A stretch of DNA of 64,000 nucleotides from contig CACWPM010000018.1 in NCBI GenBank assembly GCA_902762795.1, positions 94,230-158,229 on the forward strand, written 5' to 3'. This stretch comes from Fibrobacter succinogenes. GTDB lineage: Bacteria > Fibrobacterota > Fibrobacteria > Fibrobacterales > Fibrobacteraceae. The position numbers and the translations under genes are program-made. The notes beneath the pieces were generated by a model. The model saw nothing but the letters and a program-made list of their open reading frames with translations, was not told where the DNA came from and made no database searches. Positions 34,986 to 43,471 of the stretch are shown piece after piece (position 1 is the first letter of the stretch; each line of letters starts with the position of its first letter).

Positions 34986-36822
34986 GATTTTCGTCTCTTG
35001 CCTGCAGGCTCGCAGAGCCGTCCTCTCTAATCGCCACAGTCGGAGTTATAAATATCGCAAGTTCGCTTTCTTCTTCCTCCTCCGATGTGTAACTGAACAA
35101 CCGCCCTAATCCGGGAATGCTCCCCAAAAAGGGCACTGAAGACCGCACCTCCGTTTTACTTTTCCGGATGAGTCCACCTAAGCAAAGGGTTTCGCCATCG
35201 CGCAACACGACAGTCGTCTTCATATTGCGTGAACTTATATCACGCGGCCCGTCGCCAGTACTCCTGCCCGCGGTCTTGATTTCAGGCGAAACAGAAAGCG
35301 TTATCAAGCCATTTTGAGTCATCGTTGGCGTGAGTTCTAGTGAAATGCCATCGTTAAACGAGCGGTAATCCGTAATCGGATAGCCGTCCGACGATACTTG
35401 ACTGATAAGATAATAGACCGTATTCGTCACGTTCAATTCAGCCTTGCTGCCGTTCAACGTCGTCACTCGCGGCCGAGCAAGCACTCTTGCTTCATTGTTC
35501 TCTTCCATCGATGAAAGTTCCAATTCAAAGCGGTCCGGCATTATCCCGATTTTCCCGAATGCACCCGACTTCGAAATATCTTTCCCTAAAAAGTCAAAGA
35601 ACCCGCGCACTTGAACATCACGTTCCCCCACATTCCGCGTTGCACCGCTCCGCACGCCAAGCGCAAACCCATGCCCCTTGCGAAACTCCACAATCACGCA
35701 AGCAAGCGTCACCTGCATCGCCGGCACATCGATCATTTTCAAAAGTTCCGCCGCACGGTCCAACATTCGCGGAGATGCGCTAAGCACAAGCGAATTCTGT
35801 TCTCGATACTCCGAAACATTGATTTCGGCCCCCTTCATAAACTTTGATAGTTGCGCCATAGCCTTTTCCGGTGAGACATGCTTTAACGGATAAACACGCA
35901 GGTCGCCAAGAGCCTTTGTCGCCCCCTCCTCCGAAACCAGAAGCGATGACGAATCCAAATAAAACGTGAACGGACTCCCGCGAAAAAGCGATGTCAAAAG
36001 TTCCGGCAAAGCCACATTCTTGAACGACATTTGCACCATTTCATTCAATTCTCCATAGATTGCCAAATTGAGACCGGCCTCGTTCGCAATCGTCTTGAGC
36101 ACAGCCTTTAACGGAACCGATGGCAAATCCACCGAATAAAGGTCCCCCGTCCGCTCAACAGCAAACCCGGAGGCATCTTGATGCAAGCCATTCTGCGACA
36201 CATTTCCTCCCGCGCCATCCGTTCGTGCCCGCAGGACCCGCAGACAGCCCTGTTCCCTGCGCACATTAAATCCATTTGACACCATCAACGCACGAAAAGC
36301 AACCTCCGGAGCCAAGTTCCTCAAATCACCAGAAACAGCCCCATCGACATCATAATCGGCAAGCACATTCATACCCGTATTCAATCCGAATTCCCTAACA
36401 AACTCGCGAACATCCATATTCCGGACAGAAACGACAACCCCGGAATCCGAAAGCGTAATCAGTCCACCCTGCACATTCGCCCGTCGGATATGGTACACGC
36501 GTCCTTCCTGCACCACGGCAAGCCCGTATGCAGCGCACAAAGCCGTAAGCCCTTCAAATAAACTCACATTTTCCAAATGAAACGTCACATGAACATCGCA
36601 AGCATCATCCGTTAAAATCGAAGTTCCATAAGCGAGGGAAAGCGTCCGCGCAAGCTCAGACAACGGGACATCGACAAAATCAAGCGTCACTAATTTTGCA
36701 GACGTTCCAACAGCACTCACCGAAGAGAGTTCATCCGCAGCACGCCTAGAATGCGCAACAGGCGCAGCGCCGGCAAGCATAAACAATGTAAAAAGGGAAA
36801 CTCCCCAAATCCTTAGAAGCAT
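34981..36822 (-). CDS. Secretin of a type IV pilus/type II secretion system
   Basis: 613-aa outer-membrane secretin (PilQ/GspD family), a multimeric gate for pili or folded proteins. Signal peptide (residues 1-25), two STN-like N-domains (VTLDFVDVPLSELARTLSL; VDLPSVPLKAVLKTIANEAG), a short N-domain (VYPLKHVSPEKAMAQLSKFM) and the C-terminal secretin core ending VPFLGSIPGLGRLFSY then ELAIFITPTV. The ATG at 36822 is chosen because GGGAGG lies three bases upstream; an in-frame ATG 21 nt earlier lacks an RBS. First gene of the pilus-like operon. Confidence 0.85.
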   Translation of the reverse strand: MLLRIWGVSLFTLFMLAGAAPVAHSRRAADELSSVSAVGTSAKLVTLDFVDVPLSELARTLSLAYGTSILTDDACDVHVTFHLENVSLFEGLTALCAAYGLAVVQEGRVYHIRRANVQGGLITLSDSGVVVSVRNMDVREFVREFGLNTGMNVLADYDVDGAVSGDLRNLAPEVAFRALMVSNGFNVRREQGCLRVLRARTDGAGGNVSQNGLHQDASGFAVERTGDLYSVDLPSVPLKAVLKTIANEAGLNLAIYGELNEMVQMSFKNVALPELLTSLFRGSPFTFYLDSSSLLVSEEGATKALGDLRVYPLKHVSPEKAMAQLSKFMKGAEINVSEYREQNSLVLSASPRMLDRAAELLKMIDVPAMQVTLACVIVEFRKGHGFALGVRSGATRNVGERDVQVRGFFDFLGKDISKSGAFGKIGIMPDRFELELSSMEENNEARVLARPRVTTLNGSKAELNVTNTVYYLISQVSSDGYPITDYRSFNDGISLELTPTMTQNGLITLSVSPEIKTAGRSTGDGPRDISSRNMKTTVVLRDGETLCLGGLIRKSKTEVRSSVPFLGSIPGLGRLFSYTSEEEEESELAIFITPTVAIREDGSASLQARDENR

Positions 36823-36843
36823 ACGCCTCCCTAAAATGCGCAT

Positions 36844-37285
36844 GCCCGCTATTCAACGCTCATTCAAGAGCGTAAACAATCGCGGCCCCTGCCCGGGATC
36901 ATATTTAAGGATATAGGGAACGATAAAATAAATCGGAAGTTAATGTACAAAAATGAAATTGGAAAAACAAGTTGGTGGAATGTAGAACTTAGAGCTTAGA
37001 ACTTAGTATTCTTTCTTAGTTCTACAAGCAAGGCGAACCTAAGCTCTACAAGCAAAGCGGCCTGAGTTCTACCAACTAATCCCCGCACAGCTAAAAATCG
37101 GGACTTTAGCTTCCAGTGAGGCAAATCACCTCGTTTTTTTTTGATTTTCCAAAGCCTTCTTCTTGATTTTTAAGAACAAACTGGCGAAAATCAAGCATTT
37201 TTCGCATTTTTCAAATATTGGCACAAATATTGCTATTGGTAAGATAAAGGAGCGACGTAAATACTCTTTCAAGGAAGGATCAATT
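36844..37285. other. Gene-free region with TAGAACTTAG words
   Basis: About 440 nt. Divergent promoters are expected at both ends. The middle (36970-37080) is a word-repeat element: left TAGAACTTAGAGCTTAG words, right inverted CTTAGTTCTACAAG, CTAAGCTCTACAAG and TGAGTTCTACC. A weak GAGG...CCTC hairpin with a T-run is at 37119-37140. Confidence 0.6.
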
Positions 37286-38176
37286 ATGAAATCAAAATTC
37301 ATTGCCATTCTCACGCTTTCAACACTCGCCTTTTTTGCCACCGCCTCCGCAAAAAGCGATTTTTCAGGAATGAAACGCGTCAAATCTGAAATTTCCACCG
37401 ATATTTCGACCGAGACCAAAACAGAAATCACCGATAGCGATTTCAAGAAGATGCGCGACGAAAGCAGAGAAGCTCGCAAGGAACTCCTGGACAAAATCAA
37501 GCTCGACATAGAAGACCTCGCGCTAGATCCGCCTGCAAAGCCGGAAATCGAACCGCCAACCCCGAAAACCGAAGAAGAACTCCAGGCTGAACGAGAAGCT
37601 CACCAAGCCGAAATGGAAGCCAAGCGCGCCGAGCACGAAGCTCGCAAAGCCGAAGAAGAAGCCAAGCGCGCCGAACGTGAAGAAGCCATGAAGGCTGAAC
37701 ACGAAGCTCGCAAGGCTGAAATGGAAGCCAAGAGAGCTGAAATGGAAGCCAAGAGAGCTGAAATGGAAGCTGAAAGAGCTGAACGCGAAGAAGCCATGAA
37801 GGCTGAACACGAAGCCCGTAAGGCAGAACGCGAAGCCCGCAAGGCTGAACACGAAGCCCGCAAGGCAGAGATGGAAGCCAAGAGAGCGGAAATGGAAGCA
37901 GAAAGAGCTGAACGTGAAGCAGCCATGAAGGCTGAACGCGAAGCTCGCAAGGCGGAAATGGAAGCCAAGAGAGCGGAAATGGAAGCTGAAAGAGCTGAAC
38001 GTGAAGCGGCCATGAAGGCTGAACACGAAGCTCGCAAGGCGGAAATGGAAGCCAAGAGAGCGGAAATGGAAGCTGAAAGAGCTGAACGTGAAGCGGCCAT
38101 GAAGGCTGAACGCGAAGCTCAAAAAGCAGAACAAGAAACAGCAAAAGAAGAAAAGACCTTTGCAAAAGTGGAATAA
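37286..38176 (+). CDS. Exported highly charged single-alpha-helix-type protein
   Basis: 296-aa exported protein. Signal peptide (residues 1-22, ending ASA), a polar segment (about 23-95), then some 190 residues of almost only Ala, Glu, Lys, Arg, Met and His in repeating units such as EARKAEMEAKRAE and ERAEREAAMKAE. The regular i to i+4 Glu/Arg-Lys pattern is that of an isolated stable helix (SAH) or a long coiled coil. DNA repeats underlie it (37570-38130). Good RBS (AAGGAAGG) before the ATG at 37286. It may span the periplasm or act as a spacer; function unknown. A shorter partner gene follows after 75 bp. Confidence 0.75.
   Translation: MKSKFIAILTLSTLAFFATASAKSDFSGMKRVKSEISTDISTETKTEITDSDFKKMRDESREARKELLDKIKLDIEDLALDPPAKPEIEPPTPKTEEELQAEREAHQAEMEAKRAEHEARKAEEEAKRAEREEAMKAEHEARKAEMEAKRAEMEAKRAEMEAERAEREEAMKAEHEARKAEREARKAEHEARKAEMEAKRAEMEAERAEREAAMKAEREARKAEMEAKRAEMEAERAEREAAMKAEHEARKAEMEAKRAEMEAERAEREAAMKAEREAQKAEQETAKEEKTFAKVE
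37570..38130 (+). repeat. Internal tandem repeats of the charged-helix gene
   Basis: Imperfect repeats of about 33, 54 and 87 nt built from GAAGCNCGNAAGGC and ATGGAAGCCAAGAGAGC blocks. The last three blocks (about 37860-38110) are nearly identical, a sign of recent duplication or conversion. Confidence 0.8.
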
Positions 38177-38251
38177 GTCTTCTTGATTCCAATCATTAGG
38201 CGACAGAACTTCTGTCGCCTCTCTTTTCCGGGTCTTTTCAAGGTTAACGCC

Positions 38252-38695
38252 ATGAAAAGCACACACAAACTCATCGCATTATTAATCTGTTCAGCATTCG
38301 TGACGTTTGCTCCTGCGCAGCCAGAATCCGATATTGCGACACCCGTAGAAAAGACAGAAATTACACAAGGCGCGCCCGACCTCGGGCAAAAGCAAAAAGA
38401 AGATTGGAAGCGTTTACGCGAAGAACGCAAAAAAGCAAGACAACAAATTTTATCGGATATCAAGGCCTGCGCCAAAGATGAAGTAAAGAGCGTTCAAGAG
38501 GAATTTTTCGAACAAAAAATAACGAACAACGAAAATCGGAATACCCCTCAAAACCGAGACAACCTGATCCACAAAGAAATAAATCCACATGAAAAAGGGC
38601 CTTTGGAACAGGAAAAAATCAAGCCCGAAAATCCACCGTTAGACATTCCCCGCCCAAATGAACACGGGCCATTTCCTAGAGGCCCAAAGATTTAG
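38252..38695 (+). CDS. Small exported charged protein, function unknown
   Basis: 147-aa protein with a signal peptide (MKSTHKLIALLICSAFVTFAPA) and a mature part similar in style to the preceding protein's N-terminal part (WKRLREERKKARQQILSDI compared with KKMRDESREARKELLDKI), followed by a Pro/Asn/Glu-rich tail. The two genes may be divergent paralogues in one operon. The ATG at 38252 fits the signal peptide; an upstream in-frame ATG at 38183 adds non-signal residues. It ends before a strong terminator. Confidence 0.65.
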   Translation: MKSTHKLIALLICSAFVTFAPAQPESDIATPVEKTEITQGAPDLGQKQKEDWKRLREERKKARQQILSDIKACAKDEVKSVQEEFFEQKITNNENRNTPQNRDNLIHKEINPHEKGPLEQEKIKPENPPLDIPRPNEHGPFPRGPKI

Positions 38696-38711
38696 CTACT
38701 CCAACCCCAAC

Positions 38712-38741
38712 ACAAAGCGGTGTCCTAGGACACCGCTTTGT
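38712..38741. terminator. Bidirectional terminator
   Basis: Perfect 14-bp stem ACAAAGCGGTGTCC / GGACACCGCTTTGT with a TA loop, between convergent genes. Confidence 0.85.
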
Positions 38742-38760
38742 TCGCACAATTCAAATCAAA

Positions 38761-38789
38761 GGAGATTCCCGCTCAAGGCGGGAATGACA
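38761..38789. repeat. REP-like palindrome, GGAGATTCCCG class
   Basis: GGAGATTCCCG-CTCAAGG-CGGGAATGACA, followed by a partial copy (CGGAATGACA) at 38807-38816. Confidence 0.7.
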
Positions 38790-38819
38790 TCACGGGAAAG
38801 ACTCCGCGGAATGACAAAA

Positions 38820-40274
38820 TCACCACGTCACCGGAGCGTAACGGTAGCGGCCGGCACTGCAAAGGAATACGCAACCATCAATTTCGCTGGACTCCCCTTC
38901 CTTACTGCAAGCGGTTCCGATAGCGGAGCTTTCTTGGCAACGAAACGAAGGACGGTCGCAATCTTCTTTTTCGCCACATTCGTAATACTTGAAGCGTTCC
39001 ACCCACCTGTTGTTCACGCAAATATAGTTTTCAGACCTGTAGGAACCATCAGACATTTTAATACGGAGGTCTCTGCTCGCTTCGCCTTCTTTGCAAGGCT
39101 CATTCAGCCATGCGTTATTGTTTGGACCGCAAGAACCACCCTCATTCGCTTCACAAGGAGGCAGAACGTCCTTTCGCCCACAGCCTTCAACATTTCCAGC
39201 CTCGCAATCACGGAGATCTATAGACCAAAAACCTTTTTCACATCTATATTCATTGCCAGTCACACAGTCCGTGACGCGTTTCGGACCATTCACATCGCAG
39301 GAACCACAGCTCTCGTCGCCAAATTCGCATTTGACATCAGTGATATGTACGCAGATATCATCGCCCATGCCATACTTTTTCCATTTGCCACCTTCGCACT
39401 TGTAGTGACCTTCGAAGGCTCCTTCTTTGTAGCAGGCATCGCAATATTCGAGTTCACCGCGAGCGCAATGCTGATTTTCTTCCGTTTTCTTGACTTCCCA
39501 AGATTCCCCATTACAAACATAAATCACGCCATTTTCGCAATCGGCAATTTCCTGAATGCCATCCGGCTGACAAAGGCGGTAACCGCATCCACCCATGCCC
39601 GGTTCGCATTCGTTCGGCTTGATATTCAGGCAAATAACCGGTTGCCAATTATTGTTTTTGCATTCATAGTTTACCCCCGTCATGCAGTCAACAGCAGTGC
39701 GGCCGTTCTGATTCACGCAGTTTCCTTGTGCCGTCATGCCATCGTATTCCGAGATATGCCTGCAAGTTTCAATTCCTTTCGAAGAAGAGCTAACCCCGCA
39801 GAACCGGGTCTCGCCCATTTCGCAAAGTTGTTCAACAGTGTAGCCGCACTCAGGGAGAAAAGCATTACACATCGAACTGAGCGGTAATGTGGACGAAGAA
39901 GAGCTAACCCCGCAGAACTGGGTCTCGCCCATTTCGCAAAGTTGTTCAACAGTGTAACCGCACTCAGGGAGAAATGCATCACACATCGAACTGAGCGGTA
40001 TTGCGGACGAAGAAGAGCTAACCCCGCAGAACCGGGTCTCGCCCATTTTACAAAGTTGTTCAACAGTGTAACCGCACTCAGGGAGAAATGCATTGCACCT
40101 CGAACTAAGCGGGATATCAGATGAAGAACTTCTAACAACCTCGGAGGATTTTCCACCGTTTCCGCTGTTGTAATCAGGACCACTGAGAATTTCATTATCG
40201 CATGCAACGACCGCGAAAAATGTAGCCGCCACAACGGCAAGGCCCATCGCCTTGACATAATGCTTCTTTTTCAT
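38820..40274 (-). CDS. Cys-rich surface lipoprotein with three tandem 38-aa repeats
   Basis: 484-aa lipoprotein: lipobox VVAC (Cys about 26), Ser-rich linkers, three near-identical repeats (LSSMCNAFLPECGYTVEQL and CEMGETRFCGVSSSSS) and a C-terminal half with about 40 Cys in short units such as CENGVIYVCNGESW and CVTGNEYRCEKGFW. The latter recur as C-x(6-8)-C-x(5-6)-W modules, probably disulfide-bonded. This is a typical Fibrobacter surface layout; ligand unknown. It follows the other lipoprotein gene by 17 bp in the TIGR02147 operon. Confidence 0.72.
   Translation of the reverse strand: MKKKHYVKAMGLAVVAATFFAVVACDNEILSGPDYNSGNGGKSSEVVRSSSSDIPLSSRCNAFLPECGYTVEQLCKMGETRFCGVSSSSSAIPLSSMCDAFLPECGYTVEQLCEMGETQFCGVSSSSSTLPLSSMCNAFLPECGYTVEQLCEMGETRFCGVSSSSKGIETCRHISEYDGMTAQGNCVNQNGRTAVDCMTGVNYECKNNNWQPVICLNIKPNECEPGMGGCGYRLCQPDGIQEIADCENGVIYVCNGESWEVKKTEENQHCARGELEYCDACYKEGAFEGHYKCEGGKWKKYGMGDDICVHITDVKCEFGDESCGSCDVNGPKRVTDCVTGNEYRCEKGFWSIDLRDCEAGNVEGCGRKDVLPPCEANEGGSCGPNNNAWLNEPCKEGEASRDLRIKMSDGSYRSENYICVNNRWVERFKYYECGEKEDCDRPSFRCQESSAIGTACSKEGESSEIDGCVFLCSAGRYRYAPVTW
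39781..40122 (-). repeat. 114-bp tandem repeat, three copies
   Basis: Units begin at 39781, 39895 and 40009 (GAAGAAGAGCTAACCCC). They differ at only a few positions, are in frame (38 codons), and encode the Cys-containing repeats of the lipoprotein. Confidence 0.9.
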
Positions 40275-40291
40275 GATGTTTTCTCCTTAAT

Positions 40292-41236
40292 TTATAAGTT
40301 CTTTTTTGATAGAACAGGTGATTTTTTCTTTACCCATTCATCTCGATTATTTATAACCGGACATTGATTTTTAGACAAATTACTTTCAACTGAAACATGC
40401 ACAACATCTGGATGACTATCAATTTCGCCACAGTAGTAGAACAGGAACCGAGATATTTCGCTTGATGGAAGCGCTTTGCACTCGCCCGCCGGAACATCAA
40501 GTACCGTGATTGTATCCTTTGCGATTTCAGCTACGATGTAGGCCACCGACAAACCATCGCTATACACATTGAACGTATAAAGGCCACATTTTTCATCCAA
40601 AGTTTCATTCTTTATCGCCATAATGATATCAGAATATTTTTCGAACGCCATCGGGAAGAATTCTTTCAAAGCATCAACATTCTGCTTTACAATCTTGTGC
40701 GGCCACGGGGTATCAAATTCCGTTGACATCGGAGGGTTCGGATTTTGCGTATTGCCATCCTTATTAAAATCGATTTTTGTCGATAAGATTCCTTTGTCAA
40801 ACGATCCGGATTCAAGTTCAAACAAACTTAAATAATAATCCAGCGATTTCCATTTTGTATCGCCTTCATTTAATGTTTGCGAACTCGACATAGCATCACC
40901 AGGCCTTTTTTCCGAACTGCTTGATACCATTTGAGAATCACTCGATTTTAAGACTGGTTCAGAATCCGTGGAAGAACTGGTCAATTTTACACTCGCAATG
41001 CTCGAGGAATACGAATGCGTTATGGAGCTACTAGACTGTCCACAAGAACAGCTCGATTTGACGCCATAGTTTTTCGAATCCGAGGAAGTATTCTCCGAAC
41101 TAGAAGATACGTTATCAGCAAATTCGTTACCTTCTTCGGATGTTCCCATAGCCGTAGAATACGAGCATCCAGCCAAAAGATAAGCAAAGACAAATTCTGC
41201 AACTAGAAGAAGAGCAAACAAATTAAATTTTTTCAT
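40292..41236 (-). CDS. Ser-rich-linker lipoprotein, function unknown
   Basis: 314-aa lipoprotein with lipobox LAGC (Cys about 24), a long Ser/Thr-rich tether (about 30-120, repeated SSSS) and a C-terminal domain (about 130-300) of unknown family containing three Cys. The ATG at 41236 (MKKFNLF) overlaps the end of the TIGR02147 gene by 14 nt, so translation is coupled to the regulator. The tether suggests display away from the outer membrane. Confidence 0.7.
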   Translation of the reverse strand: MKKFNLFALLLVAEFVFAYLLAGCSYSTAMGTSEEGNEFADNVSSSSENTSSDSKNYGVKSSCSCGQSSSSITHSYSSSIASVKLTSSSTDSEPVLKSSDSQMVSSSSEKRPGDAMSSSQTLNEGDTKWKSLDYYLSLFELESGSFDKGILSTKIDFNKDGNTQNPNPPMSTEFDTPWPHKIVKQNVDALKEFFPMAFEKYSDIIMAIKNETLDEKCGLYTFNVYSDGLSVAYIVAEIAKDTITVLDVPAGECKALPSSEISRFLFYYCGEIDSHPDVVHVSVESNLSKNQCPVINNRDEWVKKKSPVLSKKNL

Positions 41237-42056
41237 TTTTAGTCTCCTTAACATTCCTTGTCAGGGGGAAAAGTTGCAAATTTAGTCGATAAACTTGTTC
41301 GATATTCTTTTCTTCAGCAGCAATAGCAACAATCTTCCGGCGGCACTCCTCCAGCACATTTTCGATTGCACAGTAGGATTCGCGAGAAAGCCCCATAGTG
41401 ACTCCGCTAAAGTTACGCTCTTCTTTCGGGAGTTCCAAGGCAGGAGTCGCAAGTTTCGACATTTCGCGGTGCATTCCGCGCAAGGCCAGCCTTGTCGCAT
41501 CAGTCGTACCTTTCACCGAAATTTCCGATTGAAAAAAGCACCCGTTTTCTTTTTTCAAGAGCCCCGCTTTCGTGAGAAAGTCAAGAGAATCGTGAACTTC
41601 TTGCGCAGAAACCTCCGGATAGCACATTTTTGCCATTTCGCCAGGGGTCGCCCCCGGCATGATAGGGGCAAGTTCCCTCAATACGGGATTACGCCAGGAA
41701 TCGTAATATTGGAACAGGTCCCCTTCAAGCGTACGGACCTTATAAACCTTAGCAATAGAAATCATCTCTTCGTAAGCGGCTTTTTTCTTTTCTTCCGTTT
41801 CCGCTTGTCCGTACTTCACCATCGCCCTGAAATAGTCCATTTCGAACCCCGTAAGTCCCATGGCTATACCCGTGCGTTCCACACCGATACGACTCAACTT
41901 GCTCTTTCCGTCGCACACGACTTTCATATACGAAGGCGAACTGAACCCGGCGTTTTTGGAGAACTCCCGCCAAGAAAACACAGAGCGCAGCTTGCGGTCT
42001 TCGTAAAAATCGCGCATGAACTTGCGAAAATCGGTATATTCAACAATCGGCTTCAT
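41223..42056 (-). CDS. TIGR02147-family regulator-like protein
   Basis: 277-aa member of the TIGR02147 (DUF4423) family, first described as a paralogue set in Fibrobacter. Signature: YTDFRKFMRDFYEDRK at the N-terminus, FSWREFSKNAGFSSPSYMKVVCDGKSKLS (helix-turn-helix-like), then MVKYGQAETEEKKKAAYEEM and a C-terminal GVTMGLSRESYCAIENVLEECRRKI block. The family is believed to regulate transcription, with members often next to surface lipoprotein genes; the present gene heads such an operon. Divergent from the RiPP-like cassette with an operator-like palindrome between them. Confidence 0.82.
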   Translation of the reverse strand: MKPIVEYTDFRKFMRDFYEDRKLRSVFSWREFSKNAGFSSPSYMKVVCDGKSKLSRIGVERTGIAMGLTGFEMDYFRAMVKYGQAETEEKKKAAYEEMISIAKVYKVRTLEGDLFQYYDSWRNPVLRELAPIMPGATPGEMAKMCYPEVSAQEVHDSLDFLTKAGLLKKENGCFFQSEISVKGTTDATRLALRGMHREMSKLATPALELPKEERNFSGVTMGLSRESYCAIENVLEECRRKIVAIAAEEKNIEQVYRLNLQLFPLTRNVKETKNEKI

Positions 42057-42098
42057 ACTTCAAAATATAAAACCATTTTTTCAAAAAATCAAGCATTT

Positions 42099-42189
42099 TA
42101 TGCTACAAAGATTTGATTTTTTAAAGAATTTCAGCAATTTTCATAGTTTTCAATATTTCATTTTTCTTTATGCTACACACTGTAGCATA
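42099..42189. promoter_or_regulatory. Operator-like palindrome and half-site in a divergent promoter region
   Basis: TATGCTACA-CAC-TGTAGCATA is a perfect 9-bp-arm palindrome at 42169-42189. A single TATGCTACA half-site lies at 42099-42107, 70 bp away. The surrounding DNA is very AT-rich. The position between the TIGR02147 gene and the nucleotidyltransferase gene suggests shared control (inference). Confidence 0.5.
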
Positions 42190-42298
42190 TGCAATGAATA
42201 AAAGAACTCCGAGTCATTCTTCCAAGCGTAACGGATTTAGAAATATTGAATTCGCTACATATTTTTTTAGATTTAAGAAAAAAACACTAATTGTTCCA

Positions 42299-43471
42299 AT
42301 GGAATACCAGGAAAACGCCGCCCTACACGAACTTTTACGAATGGCAGTCAGCGACTCGCCCTGCATTTTCACGCATAAATTAAGTGCAAAAGAATGGAAC
42401 GAACTCCATTCCGTATGCATCAAGCAGCTTTTATCGGCCGTTGTCTATCGTGCCATCTGCCGTTTACCCAAAGAGCAACAGCCTCCACTTGAACTAGCGT
42501 TCCAATGGGCTAGCGAAGCCGAAACAGTCAAAGGCCATAACAAGCTTTTAAACGCGATGGCCGCCAAATACACGGAACAATTCGCTACGCAAAATCGCAA
42601 GACAGCAATACTCAAAGGATCCGCAAACGCAAGGCTTTATCCGGACCCGTTCATGAGACAAGCCGGAGATATCGATCTGTGGGTTGAAGGGGGGCGCAAA
42701 AGCGTCATCGCCTTGCTAAAAGAAATGAAATTTGAATTCGACGAAAAAGAAATTATTGCCCCCCATCACGTCCATATCCAAAAAGCTGAAAATGACATCA
42801 CGCTCGAAATTCACTTTAGGCCGTCGTCCGGAAACTTGAATCCTTTTTCGAGCAGACGCCTTTTGTGTTTTCTGGAAAATGAAATTCAAAACGTAGAACA
42901 TGTCCCCGAAGGGTTCAACGTCCCTTCGATAAAATTCGCCTTGGCCATGCAACTTGCGCACATCCAGCGTCATTTCTTTTCGGGCGGTATCGGATTCAAG
43001 CAGCTGGTTGATTATTACATATTGTTACAGCATGCTTCCGAAGAAGAACGTCAAGAGATATCCGGTAAACTTTCTTCATTTGGACTTTTAAAGTTATGCA
43101 GTGCACTCATGTGGATTATGGATTACGTATTCAAGCTCGATCCAGAAAAAATGCTCTGCAAGCCAAACGAAAAGCTTGGTAAAAAATTGCTTGCCGAAGT
43201 ATACAGAGGTGGCCATTTCGGCAAATATGGACATTCGGGACTGCCAGATATTTACCGTAACGCCATAGTGCGTTGGCTAAAATATAAATGGCGTCGCATC
43301 CGTCTATTCTGGTTTTCACCAAGCGAAGTTCTACTTGGTGAAATCGGATATTGGTTTACATTTATAATAGGCACAATTCCGCTCCGCATTAAAAAACGCC
43401 GTTTTGCATTAAGCGAAACAAAAAAACTAAACAGAACTCAAGAGAAATCAAATGGGGAAACATTTTTTTAA
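42299..43471 (+). CDS. Nucleotidyltransferase-family protein (NTP_transf_5 type)
   Basis: 390-aa protein. The core KTAILKGSANARLYPDPFMRQAGDIDLWVE has the Gly-Ser and Asp-x-Asp of the nucleotidyltransferase fold, followed by HHVHIQKAENDITLEIHFRP. Homologues occur in lasso-peptide clusters (the N gene) and polysaccharide loci, with unclear substrates. No RBS is seen; ATG 42299 is chosen by similarity, while 42194 would add 35 residues. It overlaps the kinase gene by 20 nt and is first of the five-gene operon. Confidence 0.7.
   Translation: MEYQENAALHELLRMAVSDSPCIFTHKLSAKEWNELHSVCIKQLLSAVVYRAICRLPKEQQPPLELAFQWASEAETVKGHNKLLNAMAAKYTEQFATQNRKTAILKGSANARLYPDPFMRQAGDIDLWVEGGRKSVIALLKEMKFEFDEKEIIAPHHVHIQKAENDITLEIHFRPSSGNLNPFSSRRLLCFLENEIQNVEHVPEGFNVPSIKFALAMQLAHIQRHFFSGGIGFKQLVDYYILLQHASEEERQEISGKLSSFGLLKLCSALMWIMDYVFKLDPEKMLCKPNEKLGKKLLAEVYRGGHFGKYGHSGLPDIYRNAIVRWLKYKWRRIRLFWFSPSEVLLGEIGYWFTFIIGTIPLRIKKRRFALSETKKLNRTQEKSNGETFF

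Noticed and set aside
38658..39887. 409-codon plus-strand frame opposite the Cys-rich lipoprotein
   Set aside because: The minus-strand gene has a signal peptide, lipobox and repeats; the plus frame has none.
39781..40122. Possible CRISPR or satellite array
   Set aside because: The 114-bp units are contiguous, in frame and protein-coding.
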